Origin: Lachnoclostridium sp.
GTDB lineage: Bacteria; Bacillota_A; Clostridia; Lachnospirales; Lachnospiraceae
DNA length: 11,997 nt
Direction of reading: 5' to 3'
NCBI GenBank assembly: GCA_015057755.1
Contig: SVDR01000065.1
Span: 1 to 11,997 of the forward strand
Position numbers and translations under genes: made by a program. Under the pieces are notes generated by a model. The model had not been told where the DNA came from, ran no database searches, and was given only the letters and a program-made list of their open reading frames with translations. Positions within the stretch are counted from its first letter, which is position 1. Every line of letters starts with the position of its first letter. This document shows, piece by piece, positions 6,116 through 11,997 of the stretch.

Positions 6116-7657
6116 TTATTTTCTGATGAGAAGAGACTTGCCTGTCATTTCCTTCGGCTGCTCAAGACCCATGATCTCGATCAGTGTCGGAGCGATGTCT
6201 GCAAGGCATCCGCCTTCTCTTAAACCGAACTCTTCGCCTGCATTTACGAGAATGAACGGTACCGGATTTGTTGTGTGTGCTGTAAACGGAGCGCCTGTCT
6301 CGTAATCAAGAAGCTGCTCTGCGTTACCGTGGTCCGCACAGATGAACATCGCGCCGCCTGCTGCCTTCACTGCCTCAACTGCTCTGCCAACACATGCGTC
6401 AACTGCCTCAACTGCTGCGATCGCAGCAGCCTCTACACCTGTATGACCAACCATATCCGGGTTTGCAAAGTTGATGATGATCACGTCGTATTTATCAGAA
6501 CCGATCGCCTCAACCAGTTTGTCACACACCTGCGGAGCGCTCATCTCCGGCTGAAGGTCGTAAGTTGCAACCTTCGGAGATTTTACAAGGATTCTGTCCT
6601 CGCCCTCGTTCGGCTCCTCGATACCGCCGTTGAAGAAGAATGTTACATGTGCATACTTCTCTGTCTCAGCGATTCTTGCCTGTGTCTTGCCGTTTGCAGC
6701 AAGGAACTCACCAAATGTATTTGTAATAGACTGTTTCTTGAATGCTACCAGTTTGTTTCCGATCGTCTCATCGTAATCTGTGAAGCATACATAAACAAGG
6801 CCCTGTTTCTTCTCTCTTGCAAAACCTGCAAACTCATCATCACAGAACGCGCGTGTGATCTCTCTTGCGCGGTCCGGACGGAAGTTGAAGAAAATGATGG
6901 AATCGTTGTCATTGATCAGACCAACCGGAGCGCCATTTTCCACTACAACTGTCGGCATAACGAATTCATCTGTCTTGCCGTCGTCGTAGGAAGCCTGAAT
7001 TGCTGCAGTTGCAGACTCGTTTGTGTTGCCCTCGCCAAGTGTCAAAGCTCTGTAAGCAAGCTCTACACGATCCCAGCGGTTGTCACGGTCCATCGCATAG
7101 TAACGTCCCATCACGGAAGCCACTTTACCAACGCCGATCTCAGCCATCTTTGCCTCTAATTCAGCAACAAAATCTTTACCGGATGCCGGCGGTGTATCAC
7201 GGCCGTCAAGGAAGCAGTGTACAAATACGTTCTCAAGACCGTTTCTCTTAGCCAGCTCTAAAAGACCATAAATGTGTGTGTTGTGGCTGTGAACGCCGCC
7301 GTCAGAAACAAGACCGTACATATGAAGTGCGGAATTGTTGTTCTTGCAGTTTTCAACAGCTTTTAAGAACTCTTCGTTCTCAAAGAAATCGCCGTCTGCG
7401 ATAGATTTTGTAATTCTTGTCAGCTCCTGGTAAACGATACGGCCTGCGCCCATGTTCAGGTGGCCAACCTCAGAGTTGCCCATCTGACCATCCGGAAGAC
7501 CAACTGCAAGACCGCTTGCATTGCCCTCTACGAACGGACACTCTGCCATTAATTTGTCCATAACCGGAGTCTTCGCCTCAAATACAGCGTTAGCCTCCTC
7601 CTTCTTGTTCAGACCATAACCATCCAGGATCATTAACACTACCGGTTTTTTGCTCAT
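6116..7657 (-). CDS. gpmI: 2,3-bisphosphoglycerate-independent phosphoglycerate mutase
   Basis: This 513-residue dimanganese enzyme interconverts 3- and 2-phosphoglycerate in glycolysis and gluconeogenesis without a bisphosphoglycerate cofactor. Alkaline-phosphatase-superfamily elements are complete: MILDGYGL (metal ligand D12), MGNSEVGHLNMGAGR (phosphoserine nucleophile S62), HCFLDGRDTPP, GRYYAMDRDNRWDR, FFNFRPDRARE, NFANPDMVGHTG (D401, H405), CADHGNAE (D442, H443) and TAHTTNPVP (H461). Length is typical. The ATG at 7655-7657 has AAGGAG at 7665-7670 with 7-nt spacing. It is flanked by its own strong terminator and a candidate promoter, so it is probably expressed independently as a housekeeping gene. 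No clear terminator separates it from the amidase gene upstream, so some read-through is possible. Confidence 0.98.
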   Translation of the reverse strand: MSKKPVVLMILDGYGLNKKEEANAVFEAKTPVMDKLMAECPFVEGNASGLAVGLPDGQMGNSEVGHLNMGAGRIVYQELTRITKSIADGDFFENEEFLKAVENCKNNNSALHMYGLVSDGGVHSHNTHIYGLLELAKRNGLENVFVHCFLDGRDTPPASGKDFVAELEAKMAEIGVGKVASVMGRYYAMDRDNRWDRVELAYRALTLGEGNTNESATAAIQASYDDGKTDEFVMPTVVVENGAPVGLINDNDSIIFFNFRPDRAREITRAFCDDEFAGFAREKKQGLVYVCFTDYDETIGNKLVAFKKQSITNTFGEFLAANGKTQARIAETEKYAHVTFFFNGGIEEPNEGEDRILVKSPKVATYDLQPEMSAPQVCDKLVEAIGSDKYDVIIINFANPDMVGHTGVEAAAIAAVEAVDACVGRAVEAVKAAGGAMFICADHGNAEQLLDYETGAPFTAHTTNPVPFILVNAGEEFGLREGGCLADIAPTLIEIMGLEQPKEMTGKSLLIRK

Positions 7658-7712
7658 GATTTTTCTCCTTTATCTGTAGACACTAAAGTCTTCTTTACTC
7701 TCAAACGTTATT

Positions 7713-7741
7713 ATTGTATAACATTTGCAAAAATCACGCAA
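7713..7741 (-). promoter_or_regulatory. Candidate gpmI promoter
   Basis: In the 114-nt gap upstream of gpmI, minus-strand TTGCGT (7736-7741, 3 of 6 to the -35 consensus) is 17 nt from TACAAT (7713-7718, 5 of 6 to the -10 consensus). A TG two bases before the overlapping TATACA could give extended -10 character. The call rests on motif match and position only. Confidence 0.4.
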
Positions 7742-7771
7742 GACCTACGTTGCAAGTATTTGTTATTTTTT

Positions 7772-9199
7772 TCACGCAAATTCAGGCGCACGTCTGAGTT
7801 TGCTCGCCTGCTCGTAGCTGTAGCCGGCCCGAATGATCTTTCCTTCTTCTCCTTCTAAGGCCATGAAGGTAATTCCAAACGGCTTTCCTTCCGAGGTATA
7901 GCCGGCCGGAACCATCATGCCCGGAAAATTTGTGACTGCCGGGAGATCCATGACTCCCGGGAATACCATGACTTCCAGATTATGTTCTGCAAACGCTTCT
8001 TCCACTACATCGCGCAGCTTGTGGCATTTCATCTTTTCCTCCAGGTACGCTTCTTCGATCAGGCGGCCGGAAGTTCCGAATTCTGCATTCTGCAGATTAT
8101 CCTGACCATATTTCAGGCAGAGTTCCTGATGGTCTTCATTGTATTTGATAAACTCTCCGAGTGTCTTGACGGTGCCGTTTCCACCGTTTTTTGCAAGATA
8201 ATGGTTTAAGTTCGCTTTAAACTCGTATTTCATCAGACGGTATCCGCCGCTGAACCGGTCCACGTTGGTATCCTGTACTAAAACAGCACCCTGCTTTTCC
8301 AGAACATTGACAGCATCCTCAAATAACTTCTGCTCATCTTCCGAAAGTCCATTCAGCACTGCTCGGTTCACTCCAATGCGCATTCCGGAAAGACCATCTG
8401 CGTCAAGATACTTCGTATAATCAGTCTCGCGATGATCATCACGGTACCAAGTCGCCGGATCTGCCTCGTCTTCCCCAACAAGTCCTCCGAGCAATACAGC
8501 CACATCCTCTACGGTACGTCCCATTGGTCCTGCAGTATCCTGAGAGGAGGCCAGCGGTACGATCCCGCCGCGGCTGATCAGACCAACCGTCGGTTTCAGA
8601 CCCACAATTCCGTTTCTCCATGACGGAGACAAAATAGAGCCGCAGGTTTCCGTTCCCACTGCAGCCGCACAGAAACTTGCAGCAACCGCAACTGCAGAAC
8701 CGGTACTGGAGCCGCTGGCATCCCAGTCTGCTCCATACGGATTGATGACTTGTCCACCCCAGGAGCTGTAGCCATTCTTAATATCCACAGCAAAAAACTT
8801 CGCCATTTCAGTCAGATTGGCTTTTCCCATAATTACCGCACCCGCTTCGCGAAGCTGCTTTACGAGGTTGGCATCTTCCGGTGCATAATGATCTTTCAGT
8901 ACACGGCTGCCTGCGGATGTATGCATCTGATCATTGGTTCCGATATTGCCTTTGATCAGAACCGGAATTCCATGGAGATTGCTGCGTTTTCCTTTTAACT
9001 TACGCTCACGGTCCATGGCCATAGCAATGGTCACCGCCTCTACATTCAATTCCAGGATGGCATTCAGCGCCGGACCGGATAAATTAAGCTCCTTGATCCG
9101 GTTCATATAACTGATCACTAACTCTGCAGAAGTAGTCTCTCCTACTTCCATCGCTGCCTGCAGTTCCAAAATAGATTTTTCTTTTACATCAAACATCAT
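7772..9199 (-). CDS. Amidase-signature family hydrolase
   Basis: This is a 475-residue Ser-cisSer-Lys amidase, a cytoplasmic enzyme hydrolysing a carboxamide to acid and ammonia or amine. The triad is visible: Lys83 in PVLIKGNI, the cis-Ser at about 164 in ASGSSTGSA, and nucleophile Ser188 in TETCGSILSPS. The rest of the signature follows (NGIVGLKPT, GPMGRTVEDVA). It resembles stand-alone amidases of the GatA superfamily; GatA itself is unlikely because gatC and gatB are not adjacent and the core signature is variant (TETCGS instead of TDTGGS). The start is ATG 9197-9199, with AAGGAG at 9207-9212 and 7-nt spacing, rather than the upstream in-frame GTG at 9215-9217, which overlaps that site. 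No strong promoter or terminator of its own was found, and the M20/dehydrogenase unit upstream ends with a strong terminator. The substrate is not predictable. Confidence 0.9.
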   Translation of the reverse strand: MMFDVKEKSILELQAAMEVGETTSAELVISYMNRIKELNLSGPALNAILELNVEAVTIAMAMDRERKLKGKRSNLHGIPVLIKGNIGTNDQMHTSAGSRVLKDHYAPEDANLVKQLREAGAVIMGKANLTEMAKFFAVDIKNGYSSWGGQVINPYGADWDASGSSTGSAVAVAASFCAAAVGTETCGSILSPSWRNGIVGLKPTVGLISRGGIVPLASSQDTAGPMGRTVEDVAVLLGGLVGEDEADPATWYRDDHRETDYTKYLDADGLSGMRIGVNRAVLNGLSEDEQKLFEDAVNVLEKQGAVLVQDTNVDRFSGGYRLMKYEFKANLNHYLAKNGGNGTVKTLGEFIKYNEDHQELCLKYGQDNLQNAEFGTSGRLIEEAYLEEKMKCHKLRDVVEEAFAEHNLEVMVFPGVMDLPAVTNFPGMMVPAGYTSEGKPFGITFMALEGEEGKIIRAGYSYEQASKLRRAPEFA

Positions 9200-9274
9200 A
9201 CATTTTCTCCTTCTCACATACTACTCTAAGGAGTTTTCCTGCCTCACATTTTTCCGTAAGCGGAACCTCTGTAT

Positions 9275-9311
9275 CAAAAAACGGCATACAGCCACAAAAG
9301 CTGTATGCCGT
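9275..9311 (-). terminator. Rho-independent terminator after the M20 hydrolase
   Basis: A perfect 12-bp stem pairs 9281-9292 with 9300-9311 around a 7-nt loop. On the minus strand it is followed by TTTTTTGAT, the first T being the last stem base. It lies 11 nt past the stop of the gene ending at 9323 and separates that unit from the amidase. The rest of the 9200-9322 gap holds the amidase Shine-Dalgarno site and a short TTCCG/CGGAA hairpin near 9253-9266; no convincing promoter was found there. Confidence 0.95.
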
Positions 9312-9322
9312 CGTACTGCTCA

Positions 9323-10507
9323 TTATTTATTTAAATAATCGATCGCAACCTGTGCAAGTAAGGAAGATCCTCTCCAAAGGAGATCTTCATCGATATCAAA
9401 TCTGCTGTTATGTAACGGCCATGCTGTCTCGCCTTCCGGAGTTGTATCAGAACCAAGCCATACGAAGCAGCCTTCCTTCTCTACAAGATAGTAAGAGAAG
9501 TCCTCTGCCGGCATTGCCGGAAGTGCCACATCAACAACTTCCTCTTCGCCAAAGAGATTTACTGCTGTTTCTCTGATCAAAGCAGCATCTTTCTCATGGT
9601 TCATCAGTGCCGGATAACCGCGACCGTACTCGATCTCAGCAGTGCATCCGCTCTGGAGGCAGAGAGCATCGAGAAGTTTTCTCATGGAATCTTCGATCAT
9701 ATTACGAGTATCCGGATTGAATGTACGTACGGTACCGTCGAGGAGACAGTCACCTGCGATAACATTGTATCTTGTACCTGCATTGAAAATACCGAATGTC
9801 ACAACTGCGTTATCTAACGGGCTGACTTTACGGCTTACAAATGTCTGTGCGTTCATAACAAACTGTGCGCCGAGAACAACTGCGTCAATACCCTGATCAG
9901 GTTTCGCACCGTGAGCGCCTTTGCCGTGGATCTTGATTGTGAAATGGTCTGTAGCAGCCATTAACGGGCCTGCTTTAATACCAACTTTACCATGCGGGAG
10001 ATCCGGCCATACATGGAGACCGTATACAGCCTTCACATCATCAAGATGTCCGGACTCTAACATACCCTTGGAACCGCCGTACGGGGATAATTCCTCAGCC
10101 GGCTGGAAGATTAATTTCACTGTACCGTTGATCATGTCACGATTCTGGCAGAGAATCTTTCCTGCACCGATCAAACCTGCTGTGTGTGCATCATGACCAC
10201 AAGCGTGCATACAGCCTTCGTTTCTGGATTTGTACTCTACATCGTTCATCTCCTGAACCTGAAGAGCGTCCATATCTGCACGGATACCAACTACTTTACC
10301 CGGGTTTGCGCCCTTGATCACACCGATCACACCGTAACCATTTACGTTCTCGATGATCTCATCTACGCCCATTTCCTTCAGAAGCTCAACAACTTTTGCA
10401 GAAGTTTCTTTCTCACATCTGGAATTCTCCGGATACATATGGAAATGTCTTCTGATAGCGATCAGCTCCGGCATCATAGATTTTGCGGATTCAACAATTT
10501 TACTCAT
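9323..10507 (-). CDS. M20D-type N-acyl-L-amino acid amidohydrolase (hippurate hydrolase-like)
   Basis: This 394-residue metallo-hydrolase is expected to release an amino acid from N-acyl amino acids such as hippurate, or to cleave related amide conjugates. The family pattern is complete: RRHFHMYPE, VGIRADMDALQVQE, CMHACGHDAHTA (metal ligands C103 and H105), IFQPAEE (E138, E139), YGLHVWPDLPHG (H165), the dimerisation-domain run KIHGKGAHGAKPDQGIDAV, NVIAGDCLLDGTVRTF, MPAEDFSYYL, and LHNSRFD with the C-terminal ligand H366. The motif after HMYPE reads NSRCEKETS instead of the usual LGFEE-type sequence, a mild divergence. Length is typical. The ATG at 10505-10507 has AGGAGG at 10513-10518, 5 nt away. 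It follows the D-2-hydroxyacid dehydrogenase gene by 47 nt with no terminator between, so they are likely co-transcribed. The true substrate is not determined. Confidence 0.9.
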   Translation of the reverse strand: MSKIVESAKSMMPELIAIRRHFHMYPENSRCEKETSAKVVELLKEMGVDEIIENVNGYGVIGVIKGANPGKVVGIRADMDALQVQEMNDVEYKSRNEGCMHACGHDAHTAGLIGAGKILCQNRDMINGTVKLIFQPAEELSPYGGSKGMLESGHLDDVKAVYGLHVWPDLPHGKVGIKAGPLMAATDHFTIKIHGKGAHGAKPDQGIDAVVLGAQFVMNAQTFVSRKVSPLDNAVVTFGIFNAGTRYNVIAGDCLLDGTVRTFNPDTRNMIEDSMRKLLDALCLQSGCTAEIEYGRGYPALMNHEKDAALIRETAVNLFGEEEVVDVALPAMPAEDFSYYLVEKEGCFVWLGSDTTPEGETAWPLHNSRFDIDEDLLWRGSSLLAQVAIDYLNK

Positions 10508-10554
10508 AATGTCCTCCTATATTTTCATCGCCCTTTCCCCCGAAAGAGCAAAAA

Positions 10555-11523
10555 TTAAAACTTATTAAACTGGAACTTTGGAGTTCTTCCCTCTAACACA
10601 GCAACAATCTCGTTTGCCGCAGTTTCACAGCAGCGGATAATCGACTGCTCTGTCGACGCAGCCGTATGCGGTGTCAAAATCACATTGTCCAATTCGTACA
10701 ATGGGCTGTCCAGCGGCAGTGGCTCTTTTTCCGTCACGTCGAGACCGGCGCAGTTGATCACGCCCTCCCGCATTGCCTGAATCAGCTCTTCCTCATTAAC
10801 CACTTCACCGCGGCTTGCATTAATCAGAGATGCCGTCGGTTTCATCATCTTTAACTGCTTCATGCCAACACTATGGTACGTGGATGGAAGAAGCGGTGTA
10901 TGGATGCTGACAAAATCGGCCTGTTTAAAAATCTCTTCCTGCTCCGGGATCAATGTGATCAGATCTCCGATCTGTTCCTGCTTTAGAAATGGATCATATC
11001 CGATTACATGCATTCCAAAACCATATTTCGCGATACCGGCCAATAATTGTCCAATCCTGCCGCAGCCAAGCAATCCCAGAGTCTTGCCTTTTAATTCATA
11101 TGTATTGTCTAAACTAAAACGCACCTTATAATTGCCTGCACGGAACTGCTTATCTACATAATTGAAGCGGCGGGCACAAGCCAACATCAAAAATACAGCC
11201 TGCTCTGCAACGGACTGTGCATTCTGTCCCGGCGCATAAACCACCGGAATCTTCCTTGCTGTTGCAGCTTCCACATCAATATTATCAAGACCGGCTCCCT
11301 GCTTTGCGATCACTTTCAGATTTGGACCTGCTGCGTCCATCATTGCCGCCGTGATCGGCTCTGTACGACAAAGAATTGCCTCCGGCTGCAATGCCTTCAA
11401 TTCTTCGATATAACCTGCTTCATCAAAAAAGTGGTCTGTCAGCACAGCCTTTCCTCCGGCTGCCTCAAAAATCTTTGTCGCTGCATCATTGATCTGTACG
11501 GTATAAAATACGGTAAATGCCAT
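10555..11523 (-). CDS. D-isomer-specific 2-hydroxyacid dehydrogenase (SerA-like fold)
   Basis: This 322-residue NAD-dependent oxidoreductase reduces a 2-keto acid to a D-2-hydroxy acid, or the reverse, in the cytoplasm. The Rossmann motif GLLGCGRIG lies at about 150-158, and Asp177 in GYDPF follows the second strand, favouring NAD over NADP. The catalytic set is complete: Arg238 in NASRGE, Glu267 in DVTEKEP and His286 in LTPHTA. It has no C-terminal ACT domain, so it is a short form like glycerate, hydroxyisocaproate or other D-hydroxyacid dehydrogenases and need not make serine. The ATG at 11521-11523 has a GGAAG site 7 nt upstream within a purine-rich run at 11531-11540. It heads a unit with the downstream M20 hydrolase; the pairing suggests handling of keto acids derived from amino acids. 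A perfect 9-bp inverted repeat lies 24 nt before the start. Confidence 0.9.
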   Translation of the reverse strand: MAFTVFYTVQINDAATKIFEAAGGKAVLTDHFFDEAGYIEELKALQPEAILCRTEPITAAMMDAAGPNLKVIAKQGAGLDNIDVEAATARKIPVVYAPGQNAQSVAEQAVFLMLACARRFNYVDKQFRAGNYKVRFSLDNTYELKGKTLGLLGCGRIGQLLAGIAKYGFGMHVIGYDPFLKQEQIGDLITLIPEQEEIFKQADFVSIHTPLLPSTYHSVGMKQLKMMKPTASLINASRGEVVNEEELIQAMREGVINCAGLDVTEKEPLPLDSPLYELDNVILTPHTAASTEQSIIRCCETAANEIVAVLEGRTPKFQFNKF

Positions 11524-11547
11524 CGGAATACTTCCTTCCTGTAATGC

Positions 11548-11574
11548 GAATTAAAGTTGTTGACGCTTTAATTC
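11548..11574. promoter_or_regulatory. Inverted repeat upstream of the 2-hydroxyacid dehydrogenase (possible operator)
   Basis: Perfect 9-bp arms, GAATTAAAG at 11548-11556 and CTTTAATTC at 11566-11574, flank a 9-nt spacer. The left arm contains a minus-strand TTTAAT (11550-11555), 5 of 6 to the -10 consensus, although the matching -35 (TTAGTG, 18-nt spacer) is poor. The position suits a repressor or activator site, or a 5' leader hairpin. No T tract follows, so it is unlikely to be a terminator. No regulator gene lies in the window. Confidence 0.5.
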
Positions 11575-11590
11575 ACTAAACTTCGTTCGT

Positions 11591-11629
11591 AAAAAATAAG
11601 GCGTTGTGGGTGAAATCACCCACAACACC
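11591..11629 (-). terminator. Rho-independent terminator of glutamate dehydrogenase
   Basis: A perfect 11-bp stem pairs 11603-11613 with 11616-11626, extendable past one mismatch, around a 2-base gap (effectively a tetraloop). On the minus strand it is followed by TTATTTTTTA at 11590-11599. It lies about 45 nt after the stop at 11673. Confidence 0.93.
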
Positions 11630-11672
11630 CTTTAAAACTTTTGGTTTTATTCAGTTTTAGCTGATAATCAAA

Positions 11673-11997
11673 TTACCAAGCGATACCCTGAGCCATCATA
11701 GCGTCAGCAACCTTCTGGAAACCAGCAAGGTTAGCACCAGCAACGAGGTTGTAGCCTAAGCCATACTTCTCAGCTGTAGCTGCAGATGTGTCATGGATAC
11801 CTGTCATGATTCTGTGAAGTTTCTCATCAACTTCTTCAGCTGTCCAGGAGTATCTCATGGAGTTCTGGGACATCTCAAGACCAGAAACAAGAACGCCACC
11901 AGCGTTAACAGCCTTGGACGGAGCAACTACCATGTTCGGCTGGGACATTAAGTATTTAAGAGCTTCGTTTGTTGTCGGCATGTTAGCTACTTCGATG
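11673..11997 (-). CDS. gdhA: Glutamate dehydrogenase, C-terminal part (5' end outside window)
   Basis: About 107 C-terminal codons of a hexameric glutamate dehydrogenase, which interconverts glutamate with 2-oxoglutarate and ammonia. The fragment carries NMPTTNEALKYL, VVAPSKAVNAGGVLVSGLEM (the serine after the GGV run corresponds to the glutamate-binding Ser of the family), a helix with SWTAEEVDEKLHRIM, and the closing GYNLVAGANLAGF, VADAMMAQGIAW. From memory it closely resembles the Clostridium symbiosum enzyme, which uses NAD; cofactor use cannot be read from this part because the nucleotide-binding core is outside. The frame is open through the window edge, so the ATG at 11979-11981 is internal. 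It has its own terminator and is separated by 149 nt from the dehydrogenase gene downstream. Confidence 0.96.
   Translation of the reverse strand, partial: IEVANMPTTNEALKYLMSQPNMVVAPSKAVNAGGVLVSGLEMSQNSMRYSWTAEEVDEKLHRIMTGIHDTSAATAEKYGLGYNLVAGANLAGFQKVADAMMAQGIAW

Noticed and set aside
6275..7159. 294-codon open frame on the plus strand opposite gpmI
   Set aside because: It lies wholly antisense to a complete, strongly conserved gpmI, is unusually rich in Cys, and shows no domain or ribosome-binding site; it is a by-product of codon bias in gpmI.
7736..7779. Direct repeat of TTGCGTGA at the amidase 3' end and in the gpmI promoter region
   Set aside because: Only 8 bp; one copy is explained by the final codons of the amidase gene, so chance is sufficient.
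7772..9199. Amidase gene as gatA of the Glu-tRNA(Gln) amidotransferase
   Set aside because: No gatC or gatB neighbours, and the nucleophile region reads TETCGS instead of the usual TDTGGS of GatA.

Overview
The window looks like ordinary chromosome from a gut-type Clostridia bacterium, most likely Lachnospiraceae. Three things point there. The C-terminal glutamate dehydrogenase fragment strongly resembles, from memory, the Clostridium symbiosum enzyme. Most Shine-Dalgarno sites are strong AGGAGG or AAGGAG boxes placed 5-7 nt before the start. Genes are tightly packed and use ATG and TTG starts. Base composition is middling, with an AT-rich island at about 405-1200. No phage, transposon, CRISPR array, rRNA or tRNA was seen.

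Layout. (1) 1-403, plus strand: the 3' end of a PfkB-family sugar or nucleoside kinase, closed by a strong hairpin terminator. (2) 462-1069, minus strand: a complete MazEF-type toxin-antitoxin pair, with a recognisable promoter and an almost ideal palindromic operator over its -10 box. (3) 1198-6028, minus strand: a probable four-gene unit transcribed as M20 amidohydrolase, deoD (purine nucleoside phosphorylase), tatD-like hydrolase and ade (adenine deaminase). It has a candidate promoter at its head, an internal terminator or attenuator between deoD and tatD, and a terminator after ade. (4) 6063-7741, minus strand: gpmI (cofactor-independent phosphoglycerate mutase) with its own terminator and candidate promoter. 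(5) 7772-9199, minus strand: an amidase-signature hydrolase. (6) 9275-11574, minus strand: a two-gene unit of a D-2-hydroxyacid dehydrogenase followed by an M20 N-acyl amino acid hydrolase, ended by a perfect 12-bp hairpin terminator; a perfect 9-bp inverted repeat lies just before the dehydrogenase start. (7) 11591-11997, minus strand: the 3' end of glutamate dehydrogenase and its terminator.

How the genes fit together. DeoD releases adenine or hypoxanthine from nucleosides and Ade converts adenine to hypoxanthine, so unit 3 is a purine salvage operon. TatD-family proteins include DNases, so a nucleic-acid scavenging route is possible but unproven. Units 5-7 (amidase, M20 hydrolase, hydroxyacid dehydrogenase, glutamate dehydrogenase) suggest breakdown of amides and N-acyl amino acids and handling of the resulting keto acids, as expected in an amino-acid-fermenting anaerobe. 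I see no convincing undescribed system. The best leads are the mazEF operator architecture, the TatD/Ade coupling, the variant M20 enzyme in the purine operon, and the inverted repeat before the dehydrogenase.
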